DNA of 64,000 bases, taken from positions 124,001 to 188,000 of the forward strand of contig NZ_AQYA01000035.1 in NCBI RefSeq assembly GCF_000376985.1. The letters are read 5' to 3'. Origin of the DNA: Streptococcus henryi DSM 19005. GTDB taxonomy: Bacteria; Bacillota; Bacilli; Lactobacillales; Streptococcaceae. Every line of letters begins with the position of its first letter. Position 1 is the first letter of the stretch. Both the position numbers and the translations under genes were made by a program. The notes under the pieces were generated by a model. The model was not told where the DNA came from and did no database searches. It saw only the letters and a program-made list of their open reading frames with translations. Of the stretch, positions 17,653 through 27,104 are shown piece by piece.

Positions 17653-18289
17653 AGATGCTGTCTTACTTTATGCTGTTACTGATAGGACATGGACCAGAAA
17701 TAAAACTTTGTATGAGCAAGTAGAATTAGCTTTGAAAGGTGGCATAACCTGTCTTCAGCTCCGTGAGAAGTCGCTGAGTGAGGAAGCATTTTTGGAAGAA
17801 GCCATGCAGATTCGAACTTTGTGTAAAGAATATGATGTTCCATTCTTTATCAATGATAATGTTGAGATTGCCATAACTTGTCAAGCTGATGGTGTTCATG
17901 TTGGTCAGGAAGATATGGACGCCCTACAAGTTCGTCAAAAAGTTGGTAAGGATATGTTGGTTGGTGTCAGCGTCCATTCAGTTGAAGAAGCCTTAAATGC
18001 TGTTCGTAAAGGGGCAGATTATCTTGGGGTGGGAGCTATGTTTGCCAGTTCGACTAAAAAAGATGCAAGTGTCCTGACCAGAGAGCTTCTAAGTGATATT
18101 TGCTCTGCGGTTGACATTCCTGTTGTTGCCATAGGTGGGATTGGTAAATCAAATATAGGAGAACTTGCTGGAACTGGAGTAGATGGAGTCGCTTTGGTGA
18201 GTGCCATCTTTTCAGTCCATGATATTGAAAATGAGTGCCGTTTGCTTCGTCACTTGTCTGAGAAAATGATTGAACAATATAGGAGTTGA
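17639..18289 (+). CDS. thiE: Thiamine-phosphate synthase
   Basis: 216 residues. It joins HMP pyrophosphate and thiazole phosphate into thiamine phosphate. The TIM-barrel motifs are visible: LQLREKSLSEE (about 39-49), FFINDNVEIA, ADGVHVGQEDM (about 83-93), GVSVHS, DYLGVGAMFASSTKKDA, and the phosphate loop VVAIGGIGKSNIGEL (about 162-176). I chose ATG 17639, with GGGAG 6 nt upstream; this start lies inside the last codons of thiM (14-nt overlap). A longer frame-open start at 17621 has no such site. Confidence 0.95.
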   Translation: MTFDKDAVLLYAVTDRTWTRNKTLYEQVELALKGGITCLQLREKSLSEEAFLEEAMQIRTLCKEYDVPFFINDNVEIAITCQADGVHVGQEDMDALQVRQKVGKDMLVGVSVHSVEEALNAVRKGADYLGVGAMFASSTKKDASVLTRELLSDICSAVDIPVVAIGGIGKSNIGELAGTGVDGVALVSAIFSVHDIENECRLLRHLSEKMIEQYRS

Positions 18290-18292
18290 TTG

Positions 18293-19105
18293 ATGAAAAT
18301 AAAAACAGCCTTGACTATTGCAGGCAGTGATAGCAGTGGCGGTGCTGTCATACAGGCAGACTTGAAAACAATGACGATGAATGGTGTCTATGCAATGAGC
18401 GCAGTAACAGCACTTACGGCACAGAATACAATGGGCGTAGTTGCTATTCAAGAATCAAGTCCAGACTTTTTAAAAGAACAAATTGATGCTATTTTTGAAG
18501 ACATCTATCCTGATGCAGTCAAGATTGGCATGGTTTCATCTGTTGACTTGATTAGAATTATTTCGGAGAGACTGAGATATTATGGTGCAAAGAATGTGGT
18601 TCTTGATCCAGTCATGGTGGCCACATCAGGATCACCTTTAATGCAAAATGATGCCGTTCAGACTCTCATGGAAGAATTATTTCCAATTGCAACACTGATA
18701 ACACCAAATATTCCAGAAGCAGAAATTCTTTCTGGACATAAAATAGTTTCTAAGAATGATATGATTTCTGCAGTGAAAACGATCAATGCTATGTGTAACT
18801 GTTCAGTATTATTAAAAGGAGGTCATCGTACCAATGATGCAGATGATTTGCTTTATTCAGATGAAAATCTCGTTTGGATAAAAGGCGTACGCATTGACAA
18901 TCCTAATAGTCATGGGACTGGCTGTACTTTGTCCAGTGCTATAGCTTCAAATTTGGCTAAAGGATTTACGCTTATTGAGTCTGTTCAAAGGGCAAAAGAC
19001 TATATTACAGATGCCTTGGCTGCACAACTTAATTTGGGTCATGGGGCTGGTCCCCTGAATCACGCATTTTATATAAAAGGAAAATACGCAGAGGAGAAAA
19101 AATAA
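18293..19105 (+). CDS. thiD: Hydroxymethylpyrimidine (phosphate) kinase
   Basis: 270 residues, ribokinase fold, two successive phosphorylations of HMP. Key segments are ALTIAGSDSSGGAVIQADLKT (about 5 onwards; substrate loop), VVLDPVMVATSG (about 102-113), LITPNIPEAEIL, and the GTGCTLSSAIASNLA loop (about 209-223). The N-terminal motif has AVIQAD where many homologues have AGIQAD. Start ATG 18293, with AGGAG 7 nt upstream. Confidence 0.95.
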   Translation: MKIKTALTIAGSDSSGGAVIQADLKTMTMNGVYAMSAVTALTAQNTMGVVAIQESSPDFLKEQIDAIFEDIYPDAVKIGMVSSVDLIRIISERLRYYGAKNVVLDPVMVATSGSPLMQNDAVQTLMEELFPIATLITPNIPEAEILSGHKIVSKNDMISAVKTINAMCNCSVLLKGGHRTNDADDLLYSDENLVWIKGVRIDNPNSHGTGCTLSSAIASNLAKGFTLIESVQRAKDYITDALAAQLNLGHGAGPLNHAFYIKGKYAEEKK

Positions 19106-19106
19106 G

Positions 19107-20351
19107 ATGAATTATAAAGGAACCTCAGTCTTTGAGAACAGCTTAATTTGGTTTGGTGCGGCGGTTTCAATAGCTGAAATTGTAACTGGGACCTACTTTG
19201 CCCCGCTTGGTTTCAAAAGAGGTTTGCTTGCCATACTATTGGGCCATTTTATCGGTTGCTTCTTGCTTTATTTAGCAGGGCTTATTGGCGGAAAAATGAG
19301 AAAAAGTGCTATGGAAACAACTAAAATGAGTTTTGGTAGTAAAGGAGCTCTGCTATTTACCGGGCTTAACATTTTTCAGCTAATTGGTTGGACAGCAATC
19401 ATGATTTATGATGGTGCTTTAGCAGCAAATCATGTTTTTGACCTAGGTAACTGGATTTGGTGTCTGCTCATTGGTTTTTTGATTATCCTTTGGATTTTTA
19501 TGGGAATTCAAAATATTGCAAGAGTGAATATGGTAGCCTTGACTGGGCTGTTTATTTTGACACTTATATTGAGTTTTCTTATTTTTAAAAATAATCACAT
19601 GCTCGAAGCAAGTACAGGAGCTTTGTCATTTGGTGCAGCAGTTGAGCTTTCGATTGCTATGCCCCTCTCATGGCTGCCGCTTATAAGTGATTATACAAGA
19701 GAAGCGCAGAAACCTGTTAAGGCTACACTAGCTAGCGCTGTGACATATGGTATAGTGAGTTCTTGGATGTATATCATGGGAATGGGCGCAGCTCTTTTTA
19801 CAGCAGAGTCTGACATTGCACAAATTATGGTAAAGGCTGGTCTAGGCGCCGCAGGACTTATGATTATCGTATTTTCAACAGTTACTACAACTTTCTTGGA
19901 TGCCTATTCTGCAGGAATATCCAGTAAAACCTTATCTAACAAGATTAATGGCAAATCTTTTGCGATAATTGTTACGGTCATGGGGATTTTGGGAGCTATC
20001 TTTTTGCCTCTGCATGATATGACTGACTTTCTCTATTTTATAGGTTCTGTCTTTGCTCCTATGGTGGCAATTCTGATAGCAGATTTCTTTATTTTGAAGA
20101 AGAATAAGGAAAAAGATGCTTATAATCTCCAGAATCTTCTTATTTGGCTTTGGGGATTTGTTATTTATAGATGGCTGATGACTGTTGATATCGTCATCGG
20201 AAATACTCTGCCTGACATGGCTATCACTATTTTATTATCTATATTGGCTGATAAATTGAGAAAGAAACAGGGATTTATTTTTAAAGAAAATCAAAATCAG
20301 ATAAGGCATTTTGATAAAGACGTAGATGGAGAAATCCAAGGACATATTTAG
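19107..20351 (+). CDS. cytX: NCS1 family transporter CytX (putative HMP permease)
   Basis: 414 residues with about 12 hydrophobic segments. It belongs to the cytosine/purine NCS1 permeases; the CytX branch is confined to thiamine loci and is proposed to import hydroxymethylpyrimidine. Family positions include the early SLIWFGAAVSIAEI (about 12-25) and AMPLSWLPLISDYTREA (about 188-204). It begins 2 nt after the thiD stop and is the last operon gene. A polar tail of about 30 residues follows the final helix. Confidence 0.88.
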   Translation: MNYKGTSVFENSLIWFGAAVSIAEIVTGTYFAPLGFKRGLLAILLGHFIGCFLLYLAGLIGGKMRKSAMETTKMSFGSKGALLFTGLNIFQLIGWTAIMIYDGALAANHVFDLGNWIWCLLIGFLIILWIFMGIQNIARVNMVALTGLFILTLILSFLIFKNNHMLEASTGALSFGAAVELSIAMPLSWLPLISDYTREAQKPVKATLASAVTYGIVSSWMYIMGMGAALFTAESDIAQIMVKAGLGAAGLMIIVFSTVTTTFLDAYSAGISSKTLSNKINGKSFAIIVTVMGILGAIFLPLHDMTDFLYFIGSVFAPMVAILIADFFILKKNKEKDAYNLQNLLIWLWGFVIYRWLMTVDIVIGNTLPDMAITILLSILADKLRKKQGFIFKENQNQIRHFDKDVDGEIQGHI

Positions 20352-20496
20352 TGAAAACCGCAAAAATTGGCTAATTTCCTAGAAAATGAGCCTGTCCTCC
20401 CTTCTCAAATTATAGAATTTAAAACCTTATTAGGATTGGAGAAGTAGGTCTACCATTATCTGAATTAGAACAAATTAATCCGTTGGTACATTAACT

Positions 20497-20526
20497 AAAT
20501 CATTGATCTTGTGATCGGTGATTTTT
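20497..20526 (+). terminator. Terminator of the thi operon
   Basis: AAATCATTGATC (20497-20508) pairs with GATCGGTGATTT (20513-20524), 12 bp with G-U pairs, followed by TT. Confidence 0.75.
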
Positions 20527-20546
20527 ATATTAGCAGGCCATCTATA

Positions 20547-20555
20547 TGATATAAT
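20547..20555 (+). promoter_or_regulatory. Extended -10 promoter of hsdR
   Basis: TGATATAAT lies about 30 nt before the hsdR start; no clear -35. Confidence 0.6.
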
Positions 20556-20583
20556 GGGGGTAATACATTTCTCGGAGACTATT

Positions 20584-23574
20584 ATGAAAATTACAGGTGA
20601 ATTGGAGCTGGAAGCGCAGCTCATTGAGCAATTGATGACTGGTGAAGGGCAGTGGACTTACCGTCAGGAAATCAAGACAGAAGCTCAGCTATGGGACAAT
20701 TTTTTCCAAAAATTGGAGGAAAATAATCTTAGTGTCCTTGATGATGTCATGCTGACAGCTCAGGAAAAGGAACAAATCAAGAATCAGCTTAATTTTGTCA
20801 ATTATTATGAGGCGGCTAAGTGGATTTCGGGGGAAAATGGCATAGCCAAGGTTCAGGTCCAGCGTGAGGATGCCAGTCTTGGTACGATTCGTCTGTCAGT
20901 GCTCTGGCGTGACCATGTGGCTGGCGGAAAATCCAGCTACGAGGTGGTCAATCAGGTTATTCGTGATAAGCAGCATGGAGTAGATAAGGACCGCAGACTA
21001 GATGTGACCTTGCTCATCAATGGTCTGCCTCTGGTTCAAATCGAACTTAAAAATAATCAACATCCTTTTATGGATGCTTTTCGTCAGATTGTTAAGTATG
21101 ACAAGGAAGGTAAGTTCCGTGGCATCTTCTCCAGTCTACAGATGTTTGTTGTGTCCAACGGGCAAGATACACGCTATATCGCAGCTGCCAAGGAAAATAA
21201 AATCAATGCCACCTTCCTAACCAAGTGGGTGGATAAGGACAACAGACCAGTGACTAATCTCTTTGACTTTGCTCATGAAGTTTTGTCCATTCCGCGTGCC
21301 CACCAGATGGTTATGCAGTATTCTGTCATTGATGACGACAAGAGAGCCCTCATTTTGCTCCGTCCTTACCAGATTCATGCCATAGAAGCGGTGCAGGAAG
21401 CCAGCGGTCAGCGCAAATCAGGTTATGTTTGGCACACGACAGGTTCAGGTAAGACCCTGACCTCATACAAGGTAGCCAGAAATCTCTTGCAGATTCCCTC
21501 TATTCAGAAAACCATCTTTGTGGTGGATAGACGAGACCTAGACCAGCAGACTACCTCATCTTTCCTATCTTATGCTGAAAATGATGCTATTGACATCGAT
21601 GAGACTGACAATACCCATCAGCTGGTTAAGCGCCTCTATTCAGATGATAAAACTGTTGTGGTAACGACTATTCAGAAAATCACAACCATGATGCGCAAGT
21701 TTGAGGAAGGCAAGTATGGGCGTGAACAGACCAAAATCAAGGGTCTCAACCTTGCCTTTGTTGTGGATGAATGTCACCGTGCCGTGACACCGCAAGCCCA
21801 GCGTAAACTGAGCGACTTCTTCATCAATTCCCTCTGGTATGGTTTCACAGGGACACCAATCTTCGCCCAAAACAAGCGTCAGCAACTTGGAGACCTAGCT
21901 CAGACAACAGAACAGCAGTACGGCCAGCGCCTACACGAATACACAGTCAAAGAAGCTATTCACGATGGTGCAGTACTGGGCTTCAAGGTTGATTATAAGA
22001 ATGTTATTCTTTCAAATGTAGAAGAGGACTTGATTCCAGATGAGGCCTATGAAGATGAGGAATATATGCTGGAAGTTCTGGATGCCATCATCAACAAGTC
22101 CCGTGGTCCACTCGGCTTTCTCAACGGTGTCGGTAGAACCTACAATGCCATTTTGACAGTCAAGTCTATCCCGATGGCGCAGAAGTATTATGACCTGCTC
22201 AAGCGCGTGAAGAAGGGCGAGACCAGACTGATTATTTCAGAGCGTGTCAAGCAAGTTCTGCCTGATTTTCCTAAGTTTACTATCACCTACTCAGTGACCG
22301 AAAATGAAGAGGCCTCCGTCAGCAACCAAGACAAGATGAAGGCTTCCATCGAGGACTACAATGAGGAATTCGGCACCCACTTTAGTTTGTCTGACCTTCG
22401 TTCCTTTAACACCGATGTTAACAATCGTCTGGCTCGCAAGAAAGACAAGTATGCCTTCCGAGATGAGCAGCTGGACCTGGTCATTGTGGTCAATCGCCTG
22501 CTGACAGGCTTCGATGCGCCTTGCTTGTCCACCCTCTTCATCGACAGAAAGCCCATGCAGCCTCAAGACCTGATTCAAGCCTTCAGCCGTACCAACCGCA
22601 TTTTCGACGACAAGAAGAAGTTTGGCAACATCGTCACCTTCCAGCGCCCAGCTGCCTTCAAGGATGCCGTTGACAATGCCCTGCGCCTCTACTCGAATGG
22701 CGGAGAAAACGAGGTCCTTGCCCCGACTTGGCAGGAAGAAAAGGCTCATTTTGATGAAAAAATAGCCCAGCTTCAAAATCAATTTGCGGATGACATGACA
22801 GATGGCTTTGATATCGAAGAAGCACCGACAGCCCTGCTGAAAAAATTTGCTAAGGCCTATCAAGAGTTTGATAAGAAATTTGCCTCTATTCAGGTCTATT
22901 CAGAATATGACCAAGACCAAGTCTATGCTGAGATGGGCTTGTCAGATGACCTTTTAGAAGCCTACATGGGCACTTATCAGAATGTCATTGAAGAAATCAG
23001 ACGACGCAAGGATGACCCTGACGATCCAGAGCCCCCTATCGATATCATGTATGAATTGGAATCGGTGCATTTGGATGAGATTAACTACGAGTACATTTTA
23101 GGTCTCATACAGGCTCTCATTCCAAGTGAAGATAGTGACAGCTCTGCTATTTCCCAAAAAGACATCAAGGCTATCGATGACTATATCCAAAATCTGGCTA
23201 AGACCAACAGCAAGCTGGCCGATATCATTTCCAGCCTCTGGCTCAATATCCAAATGGATCCTGAGAATTTCCGTGGTCAGTCAGTGACCAATAGCCTGGA
23301 CCTGATGGTGGAGCAGGTGATTTCAAGCAAGGTTTCGGACTTAGCCAAGAAGTGGTATGTGGGTGAGGATGAGCTTATGTATCTGGTCAAAAACTACCGC
23401 AAGGGTTCCAAGAAGCAGGCCGGTGAAAGTCAACTAACCCAGAGCCAGCGCTACAAGGACTACAAAGCTGAGGTCGACCAAGCCCTCAATCCCCTCAAAT
23501 ACAAAAAAGCCCTCAAAGAAGACTACACCCAACTGATTGAAGAAGAAATCGCTCCGCTGAAAGGGAGAGGGTAG
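20584..23574 (+). CDS. hsdR: Type I restriction enzyme R subunit
   Basis: 996 residues. It is the ATP-driven translocase and nuclease of a type I system. The N-terminal PD-(D/E)xK nuclease is seen as [19 protein letters not shown] (about 139-157). The SF2 motor has Walker A GSGKTLTS (about 287), DECHRA (about 394), GFTGTP (about 420), and the late motif [12 protein letters not shown] (about 660). A helical C-terminal region contacts the HsdM/HsdS core. The ATG at 20584 has GGAG 6 nt before it. hsdS (31029) and hsdM (34253) lie 7-11 kb downstream with other genes between, an unusual split. The gene itself looks intact, but hsdM carries a stop codon. Confidence 0.95.
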   Translation: MKITGELELEAQLIEQLMTGEGQWTYRQEIKTEAQLWDNFFQKLEENNLSVLDDVMLTAQEKEQIKNQLNFVNYYEAAKWISGENGIAKVQVQREDASLGTIRLSVLWRDHVAGGKSSYEVVNQVIRDKQHGVDKDRRLDVTLLINGLPLVQIELKNNQHPFMDAFRQIVKYDKEGKFRGIFSSLQMFVVSNGQDTRYIAAAKENKINATFLTKWVDKDNRPVTNLFDFAHEVLSIPRAHQMVMQYSVIDDDKRALILLRPYQIHAIEAVQEASGQRKSGYVWHTTGSGKTLTSYKVARNLLQIPSIQKTIFVVDRRDLDQQTTSSFLSYAENDAIDIDETDNTHQLVKRLYSDDKTVVVTTIQKITTMMRKFEEGKYGREQTKIKGLNLAFVVDECHRAVTPQAQRKLSDFFINSLWYGFTGTPIFAQNKRQQLGDLAQTTEQQYGQRLHEYTVKEAIHDGAVLGFKVDYKNVILSNVEEDLIPDEAYEDEEYMLEVLDAIINKSRGPLGFLNGVGRTYNAILTVKSIPMAQKYYDLLKRVKKGETRLIISERVKQVLPDFPKFTITYSVTENEEASVSNQDKMKASIEDYNEEFGTHFSLSDLRSFNTDVNNRLARKKDKYAFRDEQLDLVIVVNRLLTGFDAPCLSTLFIDRKPMQPQDLIQAFSRTNRIFDDKKKFGNIVTFQRPAAFKDAVDNALRLYSNGGENEVLAPTWQEEKAHFDEKIAQLQNQFADDMTDGFDIEEAPTALLKKFAKAYQEFDKKFASIQVYSEYDQDQVYAEMGLSDDLLEAYMGTYQNVIEEIRRRKDDPDDPEPPIDIMYELESVHLDEINYEYILGLIQALIPSEDSDSSAISQKDIKAIDDYIQNLAKTNSKLADIISSLWLNIQMDPENFRGQSVTNSLDLMVEQVISSKVSDLAKKWYVGEDELMYLVKNYRKGSKKQAGESQLTQSQRYKDYKAEVDQALNPLKYKKALKEDYTQLIEEEIAPLKGRG

Positions 23575-23597
23575 AAGGCCAGTTTACAATCAAAGTG

Positions 23598-23606
23598 TGA
23601 TATAAT
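23598..23606 (+). promoter_or_regulatory. Extended -10 promoter of the zeta-toxin gene
   Basis: TGATATAAT is located 24 nt after the hsdR stop. Confidence 0.6.
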
Positions 23607-23624
23607 GGCAAAGAGGAAGTGTAT

Positions 23625-24296
23625 ATGGAAGATAAGTCATTAGTTTACGCCAAAGAGCATAAGAGAGAGTTTTTAAATCAACTGATAGCTGATAAAGATA
23701 TAAGACCGATAAAGGATGCTATCTTTATGGCGGGGAGTCCAGGTGCTGGAAAGACAGAAGTTGCAGAAGCTCTATCCATGGTTATTTCTAATTTAGTGGT
23801 AATAGATGCTGATGATTTTAGAAGCAAATTTCCTGATTATAATGGCCAAAATTCCAGTCAATTCCAAAGAGGAGCTGCTTATCTTGTAGATTTTTCTTTT
23901 ACAGAGATATTAAAAAAATCTTATTCCTTTATACTAGACGGCACCTTCGCCATTGGAAAGGCAAGTCAGAATGTTGAAAGGGCATTAAAGAGGGGCTATC
24001 AAGTGACAATCTATTATGTTCACCAAGACCCTTTGATAGCATGGGAGTTTACCAAGAAAAGAGAAGTTAAACAGGGGAGATATGTTCCCAAGGAAACCTT
24101 TATCAATGCCTATTTCAAATCAAGACTAAATATCCAAGAATTGAAATCAGAATTTGGAGATAAAATTTGTCTCCATCTGATTCATAAAGATTATCAGGAT
24201 AATATTTCAGATGTTCAATTTGACGTGAATAGTGTAGAGCTAGTCCTTCCAGAAAAATATACACGAGAAGATTTGGAGGAAAAACTTTATGATTAA
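23625..24296 (+). CDS. Zeta toxin family kinase
   Basis: 223 residues of the zeta/PezT P-loop family, which phosphorylates UDP-N-acetylglucosamine-type sugars in studied members and so poisons wall synthesis. The Walker A is GSPGAGKTEV (about 37-46), followed by VIDADDFRSKFPDY (about 58-71), where the Asp pair sits in the active site, and ILDGTFA (about 104). YYVHQDPLIAWEFTKKRE resembles the helical lid region. It differs from PezT by lacking an upstream epsilon/PezA antitoxin. A 53-residue gene overlaps its 3' end by 8 nt. ATG 23625 is preferred over GTG 23619 because of the spacing to AGAGG. Confidence 0.82.
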   Translation: MEDKSLVYAKEHKREFLNQLIADKDIRPIKDAIFMAGSPGAGKTEVAEALSMVISNLVVIDADDFRSKFPDYNGQNSSQFQRGAAYLVDFSFTEILKKSYSFILDGTFAIGKASQNVERALKRGYQVTIYYVHQDPLIAWEFTKKREVKQGRYVPKETFINAYFKSRLNIQELKSEFGDKICLHLIHKDYQDNISDVQFDVNSVELVLPEKYTREDLEEKLYD

Positions 24297-24450
24297 ATTT
24301 GAAGATGCCAAAGCAACTATCGATAAATACGATGGAAGTGTTTCAAAAATGTTCAACGAAGGTACTATCCGTGAAAACAAACTTGTATTAAAATGGGTAG
24401 CAGAAGAAGCTAACCGCAAACAAAGGAAATTGGTTGGGTTGGATGATTAA
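24289..24450 (+). CDS. Small protein coupled to the zeta toxin, candidate antitoxin
   Basis: 53 residues, soluble and charged (MIKFEDAKATIDKYDG... WVAEEANRKQRKLVGLDD), with predicted helices and about equal acidic and basic residues. Its ATG lies 8 nt inside the end of the toxin gene with GGAGG ahead, so translation is coupled. I do not recognise a family. Position alone suggests that it is the partner or antitoxin of the zeta kinase, a downstream arrangement unlike epsilon-zeta or PezAT. Confidence 0.65.
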   Translation: MIKFEDAKATIDKYDGSVSKMFNEGTIRENKLVLKWVAEEANRKQRKLVGLDD

Positions 24451-24514
24451 ATTTTTTGAATAAAACACCCAATTTTGTTAGTATAGTAGCAGAACAAAAA
24501 GTCTAGAACTTTTG

Positions 24515-24549
24515 AAAAGCATGGTGCCTTGAGGGTGTCATGCTTTTTT
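24515..24549 (+). terminator. Rho-independent terminator
   Basis: AAAAGCATG (24515-24523) pairs with CATGCTTTT (24539-24547), followed by TT. The 24451-24740 stretch also contains the toxSAS promoter and a small ORF. Confidence 0.8.
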
Positions 24550-24651
24550 GAACAAGTGTTAAACATTTATAATTATTTTTTACGGATAATATAGTTAGGA
24601 ACATATGTTTAGGAAGGTTTTCTGCATGCTAAATGATGGAGGAGTGTTCAG

Positions 24652-24744
24652 ATGTTTAACTTAATATTGAATTGTGCTATAATTCTAGATAATAGTTTAG
24701 AAGAGTATCGTGTCTATAGTCAAGACAAAGAAGGTGAAGTATGA
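24652..24744 (+). CDS. 30-codon ORF coupled to the RelA/SpoT-like gene
   Basis: 30 residues (MFNLILNCAIILDNSLEEY...). It has a strong site, GGAGGAG, 8 nt before its ATG, and its TGA overlaps the next ATG as ATGA. It could be a leader peptide that sets translation of the toxin, or the tail of a lost gene. An extended -10, TGCTATAAT (24675-24683), lies inside it, so a second transcript would bypass it. No family recognised. Confidence 0.4.
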   Translation: MFNLILNCAIILDNSLEEYRVYSQDKEGEV

Positions 24745-25382
24745 TTTATGATTTAATTCACTTAATTAATGAAATTGGTCGTCTTCATAACCGTTTTTCA
24801 ACGGACTTTTTTGAAAATCGACAAACTTATAATTTGAAAAAGGTTCGAGTTGATAGTGTCGTATTCAATGATTCCTATGATGAAAGTTTTATTGGGCTTG
24901 TTGAAGAATACATTGAAGCTCTCGCTGAATGGATATTTTATCTTGATTTTGAATCGAATAATCCTTTGTTGGACACACGATTTAGAGGCAAAAATAGAGG
25001 TTCTTCACTAAATAAATTGACTTATTATAGACATGGAAAAGCTAATTCTAGTATTCCTCTTCAAAAATGTATGAATGATTTATTGGGTTTTCGAATTATT
25101 ATTAATCAAGAGTTTGATTACCAAGAATTACTCAATCAAATACAAAATTCTGATAGATTAGAAACAAGTCTTTTTCGACCTTACGTTAGAACTGATGAAG
25201 TGTATCAGGGAATTCATCTTTATTTTAAAAGCGAAAATAATAAATTTTTCCCTTGGGAACTTCAAATCTGGAAAAAGTTAGATGCTGATTTAAATGAAGA
25301 AGCGCATCGTAAACATAAAGAGAAACGCAAATACTTGACTTGGACAAGCAAGTACGATGATAGTACACATAGAGAGGAGTAG
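24741..25382 (+). CDS. RelA/SpoT-domain protein, probable toxSAS-type toxin
   Basis: 213 residues. The region about 85-180 matches the (p)ppGpp synthetase fold: a basic patch (RGSSLNKLTYYRHGK), DLLGFRIII (about 114-122), YQGIHLYF (about 155-162; the YxxxH stacking motif), and the WELQIW end strand (about 172), where most synthetases have EIQIRT. There is no hydrolase, TGS or ACT domain. Such short synthetases paired with an antitoxin are known as toxSAS; studied members make (pp)pApp or pyrophosphorylate tRNA. The next gene, 2 nt downstream, has a Panacea domain, a known antitoxin partner of this class. Confidence 0.75.
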   Translation: MIYDLIHLINEIGRLHNRFSTDFFENRQTYNLKKVRVDSVVFNDSYDESFIGLVEEYIEALAEWIFYLDFESNNPLLDTRFRGKNRGSSLNKLTYYRHGKANSSIPLQKCMNDLLGFRIIINQEFDYQELLNQIQNSDRLETSLFRPYVRTDEVYQGIHLYFKSENNKFFPWELQIWKKLDADLNEEAHRKHKEKRKYLTWTSKYDDSTHREE

Positions 25383-25384
25383 AC

Positions 25385-26122
25385 ATGATTAGACATATCA
25401 TTTTTATAGCTAGTTCTTATAAGTTAGGAAAACAGATTGCTTGGCATTATGCTGCTGAAACGATTAGTCAAGATTTTTTAAAGCATCTTCATGACAGTAG
25501 TAAAGCAAGACTTGGAAAATCAAATTATTCTATTCATAAGCTCTCTACTGATTCAAAAACTTGGTCAAGTGTTGTGGAGAAGGATAGTTTCTTTGCTGAT
25601 TTTTACCTTTACGAAGACTTTGAAGAATTTTTAGATGTCATCTCTAAGGATAAGAAAATCTCAGCCCTTGATATTTCCAAGTATCTCCTTTCTTGGAAGC
25701 CTATGTCAAATCTTAAACTTCAAAAAATGATTTACTTAGTTTATGCGGATTACTTATCAAAGACGGGAAAATCACTCTTTGATGAGAAGATTATTGCCAT
25801 GCAGTATGGTCCTTTAATCAAGGAAGTCTATGACGTTTATAAAGTACATGGACGAGATGACATTGAACTTGATGACACAAAAACACTTGTTCTTGAGGAC
25901 ATCACTATGCCCATGGTTGTGGCACGTTTCCTTCAAACAGATGATAGTAAATCAATTTTACAATCATTAGATGAAACTATTGAAAAATTTGGTTCGAAAA
26001 CAGCTAGCCAATTAGTTGATATCACTCATAGACCAGGAAGTCCTTGGAGCGAAACCGCAGAGCCATACCAAGAAATTAAAGATAGCATGATACTTGCTCA
26101 CCATCATATCGAAATTGCTTGA
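25385..26122 (+). CDS. Panacea-domain (SocA/DUF4065) antitoxin
   Basis: 245 residues in two parts. The first 90 are a variable N-terminal domain (IIFIASSYKLGKQIAWHYAA). The Panacea domain covers about 95-240, with ALDISKYLL, SNLKLQKMIYLVYADYL (about 110-126), MQYGPLIKEVYDVYK, and the C-terminal THRPGSPWSETA (about 217-228). Panacea proteins act as antitoxins to many unrelated toxins (PanAT systems), including RelA/SpoT-type toxins. Toxin-first order and 2-nt spacing fit such a pair. The extra N-terminal domain may supply toxin specificity (inference). Confidence 0.82.
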   Translation: MIRHIIFIASSYKLGKQIAWHYAAETISQDFLKHLHDSSKARLGKSNYSIHKLSTDSKTWSSVVEKDSFFADFYLYEDFEEFLDVISKDKKISALDISKYLLSWKPMSNLKLQKMIYLVYADYLSKTGKSLFDEKIIAMQYGPLIKEVYDVYKVHGRDDIELDDTKTLVLEDITMPMVVARFLQTDDSKSILQSLDETIEKFGSKTASQLVDITHRPGSPWSETAEPYQEIKDSMILAHHHIEIA

Positions 26123-26156
26123 GGAACAAAAGAGTAATATAAAAATCTAGATTAAT

Positions 26157-26204
26157 AAATCACAGTAGGTTTGAAAATAAAGAATCAATCCTATTGTGAT
26201 TTTT
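26157..26204 (+). terminator. Rho-independent terminator of the toxin-antitoxin pair
   Basis: AAATCACAGTAGG pairs with CCTATTGTGATTT (one mismatch), followed by TT. Confidence 0.75.
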
Positions 26205-26237
26205 AAATATTTATAACCACAGAAAGGAGATGATAAC

Positions 26238-27104
26238 ATGGATGGTTTGAAATTAATTGATGACTACGCCAAGTGGTATAAGGACAATACTGCTGTTAAT
26301 ACTCTTCGAAAATAAAAAAAAGACTTCGTTGTCTCGTCTTGATGAACTTCAGTTCTATCTGCGACTTCATCGCCTAGTCTTTTTTTGATTTTCATTGAGT
26401 ATACGAACCTTGATACTTATACTGAAATAACAACTCCTTTTGTCAATCACATCAATGACAGAATACGTCTCTACGTTGAGGTTTTGAAAAGTGGTAAGAT
26501 TCGACTTTCAGATGATGGTAACACGATAAATGAGCTTGAACTTTATGGCCTTGATTTGGATGTTGAGACCCGAAAAAAGATGTCATCCAGCATTTTACGA
26601 CAATTTGGACTCAAGTTACTAGACGATATCATCTACCTTGATACAGACCTCGATAATTTCGCTAAAAGCAAGCATAAACTCTTAGAGGGCATCATTCGTT
26701 TCTACGATTTGATCAACACCAAGAGAAGCAACGTCATCAAGCTCTTCACAGAAGAAGTCCAGCACTATTTCTACGAGCACGATTTCGGTGGCACGCCCAA
26801 TGTCAAACTGACTGGCCTATCGGGCATCGATTATCAGGTCGATTACATCATCGGCGAAACCAAGACCAAGCCAGAACGACTGGTCCAAACGGTTAACCAC
26901 CTGACCTTTGACAGGTTCACAACCTTCGATTACATCTTTAAGGACCTCAGTCCCATGCGGCTGACAAAGGCAGAGCCCCAGAAGATTATCATCGTCAATG
27001 ACGAAAACTACCCACCCCAACTCAAAGCCATCAAAGGTGCCCGTAATGAAAACATCCGAGTCATTGCTTGGAGCGACAAAGAGCAGATCCAGGCTATCAA
27101 GTAA
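26238..27104 (+). pseudogene. DUF1828/DUF1829 gene interrupted by a RUP-like element
   Basis: The 5' part (26238-26299) begins with ATG behind AAAGGAGA and encodes MDGLKLIDDYAKWYKDNTAV. The 3' part (26402-27104) continues TNLDTYTEITTPFVNHINDR and ends after a full DUF1828 plus DUF1829 protein. Between them lies a 102-bp element. Removing those 102 bases rejoins the frame exactly. With the element present, an in-frame TAA (26313-26315) stops translation after 25 codons. A TTG at 26385 could restart a 239-residue product. DUF1828 proteins are small uncharacterised proteins frequent beside restriction and mobile genes. Confidence 0.8.
26300..26401 (+). repeat. RUP-like 102-bp element, copy 2
   Basis: Ends TACTCTTCGAAAATAAAAAA and TTTTTTTGATTTTCATTGAG + TA form terminal inverted repeats matching over 26 bases with about 4 mismatches. 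Same length as copy 1 (14069-14170). It sits at a TA target inside a coding sequence. Confidence 0.85.

Noticed and set aside
20400..20490. Remnant gene before hsdR (text RIGEVGLPLSELEQINPLVH)
   Set aside because: Only about 20 codons in one frame with no identifiable family; could be chance.
22291..22863. 190-codon antisense ORF inside hsdR
   Set aside because: Mirror of a well-conserved coding region; composition follows codon positions of hsdR and no ribosome site is present.
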